A stretch of 64,000 bases of DNA from Gnetum montanum (GCA_015680685.1 MNCI01012668.1:1-64000); one strand, 5' to 3'; positions 1-11,464 are shown, numbered from the stretch's first letter. The notes: a model not told the origin generated them from the sequence alone. Numbers and translations: made by a program.

Positions 1-128
1 AATGAAGGGAGTGCCGCCTCTTATTTATAGAAATGGCGGTGGGATACGATATCGCAGGAGAAGACGCGATATCGCGTCGGCCGCGATATCGCGTACACGA
101 TATCGCAGCCTAGTGTAAGTCGCGTCTC
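1..128 (-). repeat. Athila-like LTR fragment (promoter end)
   Basis: The window opens inside an LTR read on the minus strand. The TATA segment CTATAAATAAGAGG (plus positions 17-30, reverse complement) and the adjoining CGATATCG array match the promoter part of the LTRs at 5085-5914, 25595-27140 and 33507-34818. Similarity ends near 128, where T-rich DNA and a chromovirus remnant of opposite strand begin. Only the R start and the end of U3 are present. This copy has the least decayed array of the four. Confidence 0.7.
47..105 (-). promoter_or_regulatory. Four perfect CGATATCG palindromes beside an LTR TATA box
   Basis: Perfect 8-bp palindromes CGATATCG lie at 47-54, 67-74, 84-91 and 98-105, with start-to-start spacings of 20, 17 and 14 bp. 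The nearest is 17 bp from the TATA segment at 17-30. The position suggests binding sites for a transcription factor or a repressor of the LTR promoter. That role is inferred from position only. Confidence 0.75.
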
Positions 129-214
129 ATCAATGATGAAACATGTTTTGTATTTTTTTTATTTTTTTTTTGTATCAATAGTTACTTCTAAGTATCATAA
201 TGTGCAAGTAGAAC

Positions 215-1835
215 TTCCTATAGGTGTGCTAGTCTTGAAGGAAAAATTTTCCAAGGTGTTCAAGGGGAAATCGGATGGATTGCCACCAAAGAGCAATGTA
301 CAACATTAGATTTATTTTATCCCTAGTGCTATTATTTCAAGGAGAGAGCATGCTAGTGTCACTAAATCAATAGAAAAAATTCCAAAGGAAAGTAGAGAAG
401 TTACTTACAAATGGCTTCATTAGGGAATCCATTTCACCTTCTACAATTCTAGCAGTGCTTGTGCCAAGCAAGAAGTACAAAAGTGGAAAAGCCAATGTGG
501 TGGTTAATGCATTATCTAGAATGCAAGAAGTAGATCTCAACATATCTAATAAGAAATTTATGAATGATTTTGTTGATTCATATAAAAATGATGATGAATA
601 CTTTTTATAGGAAAAACTATTGAGTCAAGAGCTCCTATGTGGAATCTTAAATCTTTAAGCTTTAATGAGATTGAATAGCCACATGTTGAAGATCCCGTTG
701 AAACAAGGTTAGATGGGAGAAGCCATGAAGAGGTAAGTAAGTATGAGCTTTATCTTATCAATTGTATTAATATCTCTCATGTGAAATTGAGTGTGTGAAC
801 TACTAGTTTTTCATTTTTGCTTGGTAGTGATTTGTTCCATTATGATGATAAGAATCGTGATCATTGTGGTGATTGTGAGGAAGTTATGAGTTATGTTATG
901 AATGATGGAAGAAATGTAACTTTTGATTCCATTTTTAGTAAAATTATGACTAAGAGTGTTAATATGTATGATTTTATACTTGATAATGATTGTTATAGTA
1001 GTAATCATAATGAGAAGATCATAATTGATGTGGATGTGAATATTGTTAGTGATGAAATTGATTATCATGACTATGAAACAAATGGACAGTGTGATGTTAA
1101 TATACATTGTGATTTTGATGATTGAGGAAGGATGAGTGAGAGCCTTTCAAATAGCAAGAAGAAGAAAGATTTTCATATTGCTATTGGCAAAAGCCCATTT
1201 GATGTGAATTATGAATTTTTTTCCCTAAGATGTTGAATACTTTGAGGAGCTTTGATGGTAAAGCTCAACTTAATGTTGATTTTATCCAAGAGATGAGAGA
1301 TCGCCATGCATAAGTAAAATCAAATATTAAGAATAAGGCTAAAGAGAGGATCCTTAAAAGGAATGAGAGCAAATATAAGTTAAATTTCTCTATTGGTAAC
1401 TTGGATTGAATGCACTTAAAGAAAAAGTAGTTGAGAGGTATCAACTTCTTCAAGTTGACAGATAAGAAGATGAGGCCTTTCAAAATTAAGACCAAAATTA
1501 ATGATAATGCTTTTGAAATTGATTTACCAAACAATGTTGGCATATCTTTTGTATTTAATTTTCAAATCTTTTGCATTATCATGGACTAATTAATGAGAAC
1601 ACTATACAGTGTAGCATTGATTGGTTGAAAAGGGATATTAATTAATCCAAGCCTTTGATGAAAAGAAAGGCAATCATACTAAAGTAGAGGAAATCTTTGA
1701 GCACTCAAGAAGTGAAGAGACATGAGTACTTAATCCATTGAAAGTATTGGTCTATAGATGACGTTGTATGGGTTCATGAGATCAAACTTCATGAGTGGCA
1801 ATTCATGTTAACCAATGCTCCCTTATTCATATGAG
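215..1835 (+). pseudogene. Chromovirus-type Ty3/gypsy pol remnant with chromodomain
   Basis: This is a broken polyprotein of a chromodomain-bearing Ty3/gypsy element. Around 240-350 a stretch reads like the start of reverse transcriptase (DGLPPKSNVQH, then FIPSA). It jumps to the end of RNase H near 480-560 (KYKSGKANVVVNALSRMQ, matching the family's NVVADALSR). The integrase core is not recognisable. The integrase C-terminal domain follows at about 1320-1570 (RPFKIKTKINDNAFEIDLP, ending in a Phe-Asn pair). A chromodomain-like segment ends the unit near 1700-1830 (HEYLIH.KYWSIDDVVWV). Stops, frameshifts and large internal deletions rule out function. Fragments of the same family recur at 2790-3540 and 39430-39955. 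Confidence 0.65.
817..1125 (+). other. Asp/Asn-rich open stretch inside the chromovirus remnant
   Basis: An uninterrupted reading frame of about 102 codons sits where the integrase core would be expected. It is strongly enriched in Asp, Asn, His and Tyr, with repeated GATGAT-like codons. No family is recognised. The bias may simply reflect a low-complexity GAT/AAT-rich spacer, because the opposite strand is open over the same interval. Treat it as composition rather than as a gene unless homologues are found. Confidence 0.2.
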
Positions 1836-1839
1836 TTTA

Positions 1840-2340
1840 TATTTTGGAGAGTGAAAGAGATAGTGTAGAGATACCTCTTCCAATTTCCTTGTTCTCTTTT
1901 CTACCTATGAGTTTTATAGGTTTAGGGCTCTATGGAGATGTCTTAGATGTCAAAGAGATATCTTGTCTAATATCTTGGTTCTTATTAGAGATGTTTGATA
2001 ACTTCAAGAGATTTATGGAATGTTTGATAGTCATCCTAGATGAGACAACTCACAAGTTTGTGAGATGTCTTAGCTGAGTATACGAGGTATTACCTAAGAC
2101 ATCCAAAATCTGGATGATACATCTCATTTCTAGAGAAGACATCTTAGACAAAGGCGAGATGTCTCACCAAAATTTCTAGTTTTAATAAGAAAAATCTCAA
2201 GGAGGTTAGAGATGACCTATATGACTAGGAAAACTTTCAAAATTTCATGTTCCAACTTAGAAAATAACTAGAAGAAGATGAAAAAGATGGAAAATAGCTA
2301 AAGATACTCAAGTTAAATTGGGGAAATATTTCTAGATATC
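1840..2340 (-). repeat. LTR-like promoter segment with AGATGTCT words
   Basis: On the minus strand a TATA-like CCTATAAAAC (plus about 1902-1920) is preceded upstream by a cluster of related words: GGAGATGTCTTAG near 1934, AGAGATATCTTG near 1953, AGAGATGTTTG near 1986, TGAGATGTCTTAG near 2060, AAGACATC near 2096 and 2140, and CGAGATGTCTCA near 2155. The same core recurs in the LTR-like segment at 10724-10981. This suggests part of an LTR in minus orientation. LTR ends were not found. Confidence 0.35.
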
Positions 2341-2789
2341 TTCTCTTCTCTTTGTCAATAAATATTGATGTGTTTCATGCTTGAAATACCAACCAAAGAT
2401 AATGACATGAGAATTTCCATGTGATGAGCTTGATTAAGAGTGTGAGATGGCACATTGAATGAGTGCATATGTGATTGTGGATCTAATGTCAATTGTATGG
2501 TATATTGACTTATGTATTCTATGTCTTATGTATGAGTTAAGATCTCAATCTTGGGTTGTAGGAGAGATCCTCCATCAATTTTTTCTTTCATTGAAAATAA
2601 CCATTATGTGGTTATAGAGCCTCATGCTTTGTAGAATTTTTTGAGTTTTGAGATATTCTAGAATGTTTTGTGTGTTTTGGAAGCTTTATGTCATCTTCTT
2701 TCAATAATTGAAGATAGCTAGTCTTCCTATTTCTAGCATATCATTTGTCTTTTCATAATATCTGAATTTAGTAGGATTGAAGGTGATTT
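2341..2789. other. AT-rich spacer, no feature recognised
   Basis: No coding similarity, RNA gene or structured repeat is visible. It joins the LTR-like segment to the next chromovirus remnant. Confidence 0.5.
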
Positions 2790-3540
2790 TACATTGGAGT
2801 GAATCTACTTCATGGCCAATGTTTACTTTCTTGAAGAAGAATTAAATATTAAGATGGAATGGTCAAATTTAAGGGACTTTTGATTATTTGAAAGAAAAGA
2901 TTGCAACTGAACCTATATCTGCAATTCTAAATTTCAACAAACTTTTTATAATAGAGATAGATTATAGTGGACTACTAATTTGAGAGGTTTTGTCCTAAAA
3001 AGAAAGGCCAATAACATTTTTCTCTAAAAATTTTAATGAATAAAGGCAGAAATGTAGTATTTATGGAAAATAATTATATGCTATCCTTTAAGCCATTATA
3101 CATTGAAGATATTTTCTTTACACCAAGAAATTTTTATTAATTACTGATCATAAGTCATTATAGCTCTTGAATTTCCAAAACAAGCTAGATGCCAAATAAC
3201 TAAAGTGGGTGGCATAACTACAATAGTTCAATTTTTGTTTTGAAGCATAAGAGAAAAAAGAATAATGTAGTGGTGGATGCACTACCAAGAATGCATGTTG
3301 TAAATTTCAATTCTTCTCATGTGGAAGGTATGAATGAATTTTCTTATTTATACATTAATGACAATTATTTTGTGTAGGTTTTGAGTGACATGATTAGAAG
3401 AGTTAATTACTAAAGAGATTATTACATTCAAGGTTGTATGCTTTTTAAAAATGGAAAGGCATGTGTTCCCATTTGGGATTTTAGGGAAAAAATCATTTTC
3501 AAAAAGCAATGTTATTTACCTATGTTATTATTGTTACGAG
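2790..3540 (+). pseudogene. Chromovirus RNase H and integrase zinc-finger remnant
   Basis: Read through its stops, this encodes the end of reverse transcriptase and RNase H of a Ty3/gypsy chromovirus. Visible blocks in order: FDYLKEKIATEPISAILNF, a degenerate ETDASG strand, ITFFSKNFNE (family IAFFSEKLNE), KFLLITDHKSL (family YTDHQAL), then a degenerate DALSRM around 3280-3300. It runs on to the integrase zinc-finger lead-in near 3410-3510 (DYYIQGCMLFKNGKACVP). The acidic linker after RNase H matches those at 540-600 and 39890-39950, so three copies of one family lie in this window. Many stops make it non-functional. Confidence 0.65.
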
Positions 3541-4520
3541 GTCATGTGGATTTTTTTTCCTTTGTGTTTGGCTTTATTTAATGGCTAAATTAATGTATTT
3601 TAATTTCCAAAATAACAACTATGTCTAGACTATAGCTCACAATAAGTCATAGTTTGGAATTGTTAGCAGGTTGTCTCTTGTAGTGGCTTATAGAAATCTA
3701 AAAGTTAGTTTTTAAAGGAATTTGAGCTAGGAGAGTAAACTATGATGGTTGTACAACTTGGAAGTATGCACGGTCTAACCAAAATGCTACTAGAGGCTGC
3801 TACTCACAATCCATTGGACTAAAAAGGATGCTTACTCTTGAGATTTTATTTTTCAATAAATTTTAGGAAACTACCATTCACAATTGTTCACACTATGCAT
3901 GAATTCATCTTAGGTTAGTATCAATTTGGGAATTGTGAATGCATATAATATCCAAGAACTTATAGCCAATTAGGGATACAAGTGGGTTATGAGTCATAGT
4001 CCCTTACTGTAGCTTTCCTAATGATTTTTAGAAATATTTTAAAACACAAAAAGCTTAGGGTTTTGAAGAAGAGGCTATAAATATCAAAAAAATGGATAAT
4101 TGGGGGGTTTGGCCATTTTTCATGCTCTAAGAAGGTAAAGGCTCTATAACATATGTGTGGAGTCTATTGAACATTTCTTAAGCTCTTTGGCATCTTAATT
4201 CTCATCAATTGAAAGATATGAGGATTGTGAGGGATACTAGGCCTCATGCCTTCTATCCAATTTTATGTGAGGTTTTGGTATGATAGGTGGCTTAATGCTT
4301 TCATAGATCATTTGGGTTATGTGTTGATGAGACCAATTAATTGTATTTTCATGTAATTTTCAGTTTCATATATTAATAAAGAGGTTTTTAGTGGTGTGTT
4401 TTTTCTATATCCTTGTGCATGCTATTATGGATGTTTGTGATTATTTTGAGGATGGTTTTTGGGCTAAATTGAGTACAAATCACTAATTATCTCCATGATC
4501 ATACCATGACTACATTCATG
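3541..4520 (+). repeat. Possible solo LTR or LTR fragment
   Basis: Non-coding. A TATA-like GGCTATAAATATC at about 4071-4083 is followed some 300 bp later by AATAAA near 4376, the spacing expected of an LTR promoter and polyadenylation signal. Possible TG ends near 3660 were not paired with a CA end, and no second copy was found in the window. Confidence 0.25.
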
Positions 4521-5084
4521 GAGATTTATATTTATTCTTTCTTTGCTTATCCTCTCTTTGATCTCCCTCTTTTAACCCATCCTAATGACAATGATGATGA
4601 ATAATTAGCCATACACTTGATGGCCAAGTTCTATAAAGCAACACTTTTCTTTATGATGCAATAAACCAAGGTTGCCCATTTATTTTTTGTGCATGTCTTA
4701 TGCTATGAATTGAAGAAGAGAAAAATTCACAACAACAAAAAAAAAGAAAAAAATATAAAGTTATATGTTAATGCAAGGGTTTAGTTACTAAAGTAAATAT
4801 GCATTGCATAAACCAATGTTGACATTTGATGCTGCAATGTATCATCTCAATGATTTGTCATTGCATAAACATTACAATTGAAAAGTACTTCATGAATCCA
4901 TAGTAGGATACTTTTGTACTTGATAGGATAATATAATTTATATTATTTATTTATTTCCACTAGAGCCTATTAAACATAAATTCTTTTGAAATGTTCTAAA
5001 AAAATTTTAGGGATGCTTCTCTACTTTTTTTTATCTTTTATGGTATACATTTTTTTTTCATACTTTCTATGTGTAGCTAACTGA
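4521..5084. other. AT-rich DNA, probably U3 of the following LTR
   Basis: Very AT-rich and non-coding. It lies where the U3 of element A should be, but it does not resemble the U3 of element D (plus 26440-27140). Either the U3 belongs to a different subfamily or A's LTR is truncated here. Confidence 0.3.
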
Positions 5085-5914
5085 TGGGACGCGATATCGC
5101 ATGGACCGCGATATCACATCCACCATGATATCATGTACACGATATTGCTTCTTCCCCTACAATATCACAATGCGTCAGCAAATCTATAAATAAGAGGCAG
5201 CTCTCCCTTGTTTCTCGATCACGGCCTAGACCATAGCGAAACTCTGGCAGTTTTTCCTCTCCAGAGATAGAATAATTTCCATGTGCCTATAGTAGGAGCT
5301 CCAAAGTGAACGGATGTTTATTCGAGAAAATATTGTACTTGAACACAAGTTTGTGTACGGAAATAAAAACGAACTTCTTGGATAAACCTTGCAGTGCATG
5401 GCATAGGCTAAATAGGATTTTAATTACTATTATTTATTGTTTATCGTTTAAATGCTTTATTAGTTCATTAAATCTCTCTCAACCCTTCTCTCCTAGTTAA
5501 GTGCATTTAGTATGATCGCTTCGAGCACGTGCGTTATGCTTGGTAATCCCAGCAATGAATTGTGTTTGGTAAGCCCAAAGGTTGCATTGGTTCAAGGTGT
5601 GAACGGTAAGTGGGAACAGATACTAATGCTAGGTTAATTAAGGCTTAATTAGTTAGTTAAAGTTAGTTAATTAGTCCCTTCATCCTTCACCTCAATAGCA
5701 TAGGAGATAAAACATAAAAAACTATAAAAATCACATACCTTAGACTTACTTAACCATACAACCATGACAAATACAAGTATGTCTAGGAAGACAACGAATG
5801 ATTAACCTTAAGTGTTCCATGAGGCGTGTAGGCACTTAGTCTACAGAGTTTGACTGGATCATGCTTGTAACACTTGTATTCGTATGGTTGAGTGGGGTAC
5901 CTCGCCACTCATCA
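5085..5914 (+). repeat. Element A: Athila-like 5' LTR (end of U3, R, U5)
   Basis: The TATA box CTATAAATAAGAGG at 5184-5197 starts a segment matching the R-U5 part of the element D LTRs, including the shared GGTAATCC, GTGGGAACAGAT and CATACAACCATG-like blocks. It ends in CTCATCA at 5914, one base before the primer binding site. Distance from TATA to LTR end is about 730 bp, the same as in D. The 5' LTR boundary upstream is not resolved. Confidence 0.75.
5092..5197 (+). promoter_or_regulatory. Decayed CGATATCG array and TATA box of element A
   Basis: Five words lie upstream of the TATA box at 5184-5197: CGATATCG (5092), CGATATCA (5109), TGATATCA (5126), CGATATTG (5140) and CAATATCA (5160). All deviations from CGATATCG are CG to TG or CA, the signature of methylated-CpG deamination. 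Spacings are 14-20 bp. Confidence 0.75.
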
Positions 5915-5915
5915 T

Positions 5916-5934
5916 TGGCATCATTGTCGGGGAC
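5916..5934 (+). other. Primer binding site, tRNA-Asp type
   Basis: TGGCATCATTGTCGGGGAC, one base after the LTR end, matches the TGGCGCCGTTGCCGGGGA primer site complementary to plant tRNA-Asp that is typical of Athila-lineage elements. Mismatches are mostly transitions. Confidence 0.7.
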
Positions 5935-6061
5935 TAAGTTATTTGTGTGCTTAGTAGAACATAGGAAATCATCCACATTCGTTGGGAGCTTAAACAAACC
6001 CTTAGGGTTAATTAAACGAAAAATTATATAACAGTTAATTAGCACACCAAGTAAGACAATA

Positions 6062-8380
6062 ATGCCTTCTTCTTCTTCTCATAAAAGCACTTCACCACCT
6101 AGGGATCACACAAGAGACCATCGATAGTCTAACACACGTAATCAACCACTAGTTCCTCAACAATATTGGGTGGTATATACTCATCATGATGAGTATATAC
6201 CCAATTTTACTTTTATCCTCCATCAGGATGAACAGCTGTGTTGGCGATATTTGCAAGGTAACATAGTGTTACCCCCAGATCATGCAGTCCCTAACATGCT
6301 CCTTCGTGCTCTTGCACAGATAGGCATGACATAGCTATACGTTGTAGGTGATTTTGACACAAGGGATTATCACCCCACATAAGCGCAACGTCAATAGGAC
6401 TTGCAGCAGGAGAGCCACCATACATTGTTGAAGGGCAAAGGGGTCTCACACGTCCTAAGAGAAATTGGAGATGGTGAACCAATTATAACAGGTTCTCTAT
6501 CAAATGATGTTCCCCCTCCTAAAAATAGTGAGGAGGTGAGGTATCACAACCTATGCTCCACGATACACAATCTTGGTTCTGATCCCCATGAACACCAAGT
6601 GTTCACTGAGGGAACAAAAACACATGACAAGGATAGGCACTCAGATTGTCATCACAATCAGGGACATAGCCATAGAAGAGAAGGTAAGAAACATTGTCAT
6701 GGTGATGGTTCTCCTTCTTCTTCCCCTTCATTACACCATTCACTCTCTCCTTCCACATCAAGATGCAATCATAAAGGGCATAACGGTGAGGATAAGGGTA
6801 ACCAAAATGAGAGACCTCGACAAGAGAGTCGAGAGCGAGGATGAGGGCATTCGAGAGAATCAAGGCATGAAAGAAGCGAAAGTAGGAAACAATGTAGGCA
6901 TCATAGATATCATGAGAGAGATGATCATGATGAACCCCTACTAGCAACCTAGAGTATGTTAGATATCATGGAGGTAGTTAGAATACCTACAAGGCACCAA
7001 AAAAATGCTCAGATCAAGAGATTGGATATGAATAACATCCCACGATTTGAAGGGGGATATAACGCTAATCTGCAAAATCATTTATAGGCATTCCACGATG
7101 CCTGCACCTTGTATAATATCACAAATAAATGGTAGAAGTTAAAGTTATTCCCTAGGACACACATAAAAGAAGTAGAGAGTTAGTACCAATCCTTAGAGCT
7201 GGAAACTATTAGGAGGTGGAGTACAATGCTAGAATTGTTTAACGATAAATACCAAACATACTCCAGAGTGTCCAAATTGTGTAAGCAGATCCAAGGATGG
7301 AAGTAGGGTACTCACAAACCCTTGGATGCTGCCATGGGCCAATATTATGCATTGTTACATCGTTGCCTGGGCCATGGTTACACACAACGGGATCAACTCC
7401 GCCACATCGTAGATGGGCTAAGACATGAAACTAGGAGAACCCTTGGGGCATATGCCCAAGGGAGATTATCTAAACTTAGATCCCATGAAATTCATCAATT
7501 TTTGGAGTAAGTAGCTAAAGAAGAAGGGGAGCTATAGAAAAGAGAAAGCGCAAAAGAATATAACTGCGATCCTTCCCTTCGAAAGAAGGGAGTAAGATTC
7601 TACGATGAAGAGGATGAGTCACCACTCGAAGAGTTGGTGAATAGAAAAATCTTGCCTCTTCAAAAGCTAATAATGGAAGTATCAGCTAAGGTAGATGAAA
7701 TATGGAACTCCTTATATAGCAAAATTGAAAATTTCCTAAAAATCGTAGAGGAGTCTAAGGAAGAACGAAGTAGTGACCATGGTAAGAAAAAGCGAAGAGA
7801 TTCAGGCCATGCACGTGACAAGGGTAAGGGAAAAATGACTATCACCGATGAGGTGGTGGATTCTAACATAGACAATGATGGTGGATGTGAGATCTACCAA
7901 TATGACCATCCTAAGGGATGTTGCCCAATAATCTCACATCTACAAGAGTCTGGGGTGTATTCACTCAACCCAAGACTTAACAAACGGTAAGCACTCTGAA
8001 GGTTACCTTATCCCCAAGGTAACCTGAAGCAGTTCCACCAACCATTAACGTATTATCCAAGTGGAACTTTGGCACAACCTATTGGGCAACATCAATAGTG
8101 GTAACATCCACAGTCATGGGGGATGCCACCGCCTAGACAACAATACCCTTACCAGCAACTAGACCCATATGGCTACTACGTGCAACAGCCGATTTCTCCA
8201 AGTGACTCTATGGGTCACGCAACTCCATAACGTCACTACCAAGTTCGAGAGTATTTTAGGACTCCTTCTCCTACAAAAGACACACCACATGCGTACCATC
8301 CTCTAAATCCATCTGCCAATAGTTCCACTACCACCCGCTCCAATAATGCAAGGGGAACTCCCCACTCAACCGCATGACTC
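6062..8380 (+). pseudogene. Athila-like gag of element A (truncated element)
   Basis: Gag capsid precursor of an Athila-like Ty3/gypsy element. The ATG at 6062 starts MPSSSSHKST, parallel to the start of gag in element D. Blocks shared with C and D: YTHHDEYIPNFTFILHQDEQ near 6170-6240, NIVLPPDHAVPNMLLRALAQ near 6265-6330, a His/Arg/Glu-rich linker ending HDEPLLAT near 6930, the capsid block MLELFNDKYQTYSRVSNL near 7225-7280, and a compact zinc-knuckle-like CEIYQYDHPKGCC near 7890-7925 whose second Cys has become Tyr. Stops and frameshifts break it. The copy ends near 8380, before any protease, so pol is missing. Confidence 0.7.
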
Positions 8381-8486
8381 ATGGAATAACTTTTTGCCCT
8401 TTAATTTTCTTTCATCAATTATTTTGTATGATGACCCTACTTGTTCATGTTATTCATGATATCAGAATTTATGATCATCTTCTATA

Positions 8487-10067
8487 TCATCCATTCTTTT
8501 GAGGATTTTTTCCAACTTTCAGCTCATTTTCATTCCAAATTGTTGATACTTGTAAAATACCCTTACTATGAACCTTTTTGCAAGACCAAGGATCAACGCT
8601 ACTTTGACCAACATGAGGATAACCAAAATCTAGTTTAATTTCACAATGTTTACAAATAAATGAAGTGTTCTCCTCATGTATATAATTATCAAACCTAATT
8701 ACACTTAAGTTGGAACTTGTATCCTCTTTTGGGGTTTCCTCCAAATCCTCACTCCTAGGCTAATTTTTGTGGACCTCTCCTTCTTGAAAATCTTTGCATT
8801 TTTTCTCATATAAAGGGGTTTGTAGTTGAATCCCAACCTTTATGTTTGATATTTCTCCTTTTAATTTGGAAGATAAGGTATGAATTTCAGAAAGTTTTCT
8901 ACCCATATTTTTCTTTACCTTCTTAAGTAGATAATTTAGGATAAGAATTTATTCTTGTAATTCATCATACCTTTTGTTATACTTACCTCTTGGTTCATCA
9001 AAAATTTGTAGTGAATTTTCATTTGTAAGTTCCATGCAAATAATCTAAGAATCTTTTGTGAAGTTATCCAATTCTTCTTCACTTTGTTCATCATGATTCC
9101 AATTGGTGTAGAAGTTGGTCTTTTTCATATCCACATATGTCCTCTATTTTCATTGCAACCTACCATTGCTAGGGCATTTTGAGGCCACATGGCCTCTTCC
9201 TCCACATATCCAACACTCTATTGAAACAACATCAAAATAAGAATTTGACAAATTTTTACCTTTCTCCTTACCTTTAGAATTATATTGATTGGGACCTAAT
9301 TGATTAAGGCTTCTTTCTTTTCCTATAAGAAGTTGTTGGAATCTTCTTGAAAGAATAGCTATTTTCTCTTCATTACTCACATATTTCTTAGCTAGTTCCT
9401 TTTTCTTGGATGTCGATTTTAAGGTAATGGGCTTTTCTTTTATTGCCCCTTCACTTATGAGGTTCATTTCATAAGCTATAAGAGCACTTTGAAGCTCTTC
9501 AAATTTTAAAACTAACATATCTCTAATCTCTTCTATAGCTATGACCTTAGGTCTAAATTCTAGTTGAAGTGTTCAAACATTTTATTATCACATCACTCTT
9601 AGGTAAGTCCTTTCCTATACTCCTAATTGCTACAACTAGATCAATAGTCCTAAAGAAATAGTCTTTTATCTTTACTCCTCTCATTTTGAGCTTGCCATAC
9701 TCATTTTGTAAGATCAAAAGTTTAGATTTTTTAACTATTGATGTGCTTGATAGGTTGCTTCTAAGGTTTCCCAAATTTCTTTATTAGTTCTACAATCAAC
9801 TATCCTATTAAATTCAAACTTATTTAATGCACAATATAAAAAATTTTCTTTAGAATCATACATAAACTTATATCTTTCTTTTGATGCCCACTTGGCCCAT
9901 GGTTTGATGGCCTTTGTTCCACTATCAATTGATGGTATGTAATCTTTGAGGATAAACTCCCAAACCTCAAATTCCATTGACTCAAAGAATCCTTGCATCC
10001 TTGCCTTCCAATAGGCAAAACCGAATTCATCAAATATTGATGGCTTTATATAGGATGTCCCATTCAT
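8487..10067 (-). pseudogene. Ty1/copia-type gag remnant
   Basis: On the minus strand from 10067 the product begins MNGTSYIKPSIFDEFGFAYW and continues to KARMQGFF, the N-terminal signature of copia-type gag proteins (FDG..F.YWKARM). The body (VWE, NKEIWETLEATY) fits the same family. A frame change lies near 9735-9774. A CCHC zinc knuckle follows near 9160-9195 (CWICGGRGHVASKCPS; Cys, Cys, His, Cys all present). Downstream is the usual acidic/coiled C-terminal region (YDELQE) to about 8487. Pol is not recognised after it, so the element is truncated. Several in-frame stops make it a pseudogene. Confidence 0.7.
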
Positions 10068-10106
10068 ATTTCACTCTTGAAGATTCATGTTGAGTGTAAG
10101 AGTATT

Positions 10107-10120
10107 AATCTCTAGTACCA
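10107..10120 (-). other. Possible primer binding site (initiator tRNA-Met type)
   Basis: On the minus strand TGGTACTAGAGATT lies about 40 bp upstream of the copia gag start and resembles TGGTATCAGAGC, the initiator tRNA-Met primer site of many plant copia elements. The expected LTR-ending CA next to it is not intact. Confidence 0.4.
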
Positions 10121-10122
10121 CT

Positions 10123-11250
10123 TAAGGATCAAGAACTTAGAATTGGGGTTGAATAAGTTCCTCAATTTTGAGTCAAACCTATTAAGAAAAACATACCAAA
10201 AATTATGTGGTTTCCCAACTTGGGTAGTCCATACTCGAAGGGTAGATTCCTTACATACCTCTGGACTTTTTTTCTTCCAAAATGTGGTTTAGAGAACATC
10301 ACAACCTTTATAATATTTGAGCTCTACTATGAAGAGATTCATCACTGCTAAATCTCTTAATCCCACAAGATCTCAACAAGGTTCAAATATGGTTTATAGA
10401 ATTTCACAACCTGTACATAATTGAGCTCTGCTCTAGAGCATTTTAATGTTGCAAAACAACTTAATCCCGTAGGATCCTAACAAGCTCAAAATGGATGCCT
10501 TCTTGCAAGAAGCACATCAAACCCTTAGGGCTACAAAGAAAGAGAAAGAAAAATAAGGAAAAAGTATAACTCAAATTACAGGTCCCTATACTTTGAAGCA
10601 CAATTCTACAAATAATAAAGTAAATGATGTGATAAATAAAGTGCACAAGTACAATAGCATAGAAGAGATAATGATAACTTTGATGTTAATAATGCTTTCT
10701 CAATTCTCAAGAATTTGGCTTCTTCTTATAGCTTCATAGTTTTTGAAAATGCCTTAGAATTTGTGCAACTACTATCCAACAACTTGTGTAAACATCTCTT
10801 TCAAACTTGGGATGTCTACCTGAGATCTATCTCAATTCTAGAGAGATGTCTCCTTAGAGAATGGGATGTCTCTACAGAGACTTCTACTCTGCAACGGGGA
10901 TGTCTCCTATTTCTTAAATATGACTTTCTATGAATTCATTCTTCTTAGGTGATACATCTATTGTTTCTTGGAGATGTTTCCTCAAATATTGAGCTCTAAT
11001 TCCTATGGCTTTCTCTTGTTGATTTGGCTTCTTCCCAATCCTTGGAGCATCTTCATTTGGTTTGTAGTCTTTGTTTCCATGCATATGTGTCCATGCCCTC
11101 ATCTTGCCTATGAAGTCCTCATTTTGACAACCTGTTATAGATTTCATTTCCTTGAGTCCTTATTCACGATGTGGAGTTCTTATTCATGACTTGTAAATGC
11201 ATCATCCACAACATTATTTGTTCTTCATTTTTCTTAAGGTTTTGGCATAC
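10123..11250 (-). repeat. Probable copia 5' LTR region
   Basis: Non-coding DNA placed where the 5' LTR of the minus-strand copia element should be. It holds a TATA-like GCTATAAGAAG (plus 10724-10733) and an upstream array of GGGATGTCTC words. No second LTR was found and the outer end near 11250 is an estimate. Confidence 0.35.
10724..10981 (-). promoter_or_regulatory. TATA box and GGGATGTCTC-type word array
   Basis: Words GGGATGTCT (10809), GAGATGTCTCC (10843), GGGATGTCTC (10863), GGGGATGTCTCC (10896) and GGAGATGTTTCC (10970) lie upstream, on the minus strand, of the TATA-like segment at 10724-10733. The core AGATGTCT is nearly self-complementary and is shared with the segment at 1934-2166. 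Confidence 0.45.
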
Positions 11251-11464
11251 CAAAAGGTCAGCAGTGACTACATGGACTATCAAAGAAGGAAAACTACCTA
11301 AAAAATAATTAAATATTGGTAGTTGCATGAAAAAAAATTAAATCAATAAGAAAGGCCACTAATCAACTCTTTATGACCTTAGTTTGGAAGTCAATATAAT
11401 CTCAGTGTAGTATTATCTTAATTAAAAGCCTTCTTCTCTCAAGATTACCAATATTTGATAAGAT

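Noticed and set aside
811-1107. Minus-strand Ile/Thr/Asn-rich frame of 98 codons.
   Set aside because: Complement of the Asp/Asn-rich plus-strand stretch; low complexity only.
6603-6947. Minus-strand 114-codon frame across the A gag.
   Set aside because: Shadow of the His/Arg-rich gag linker on the plus strand.
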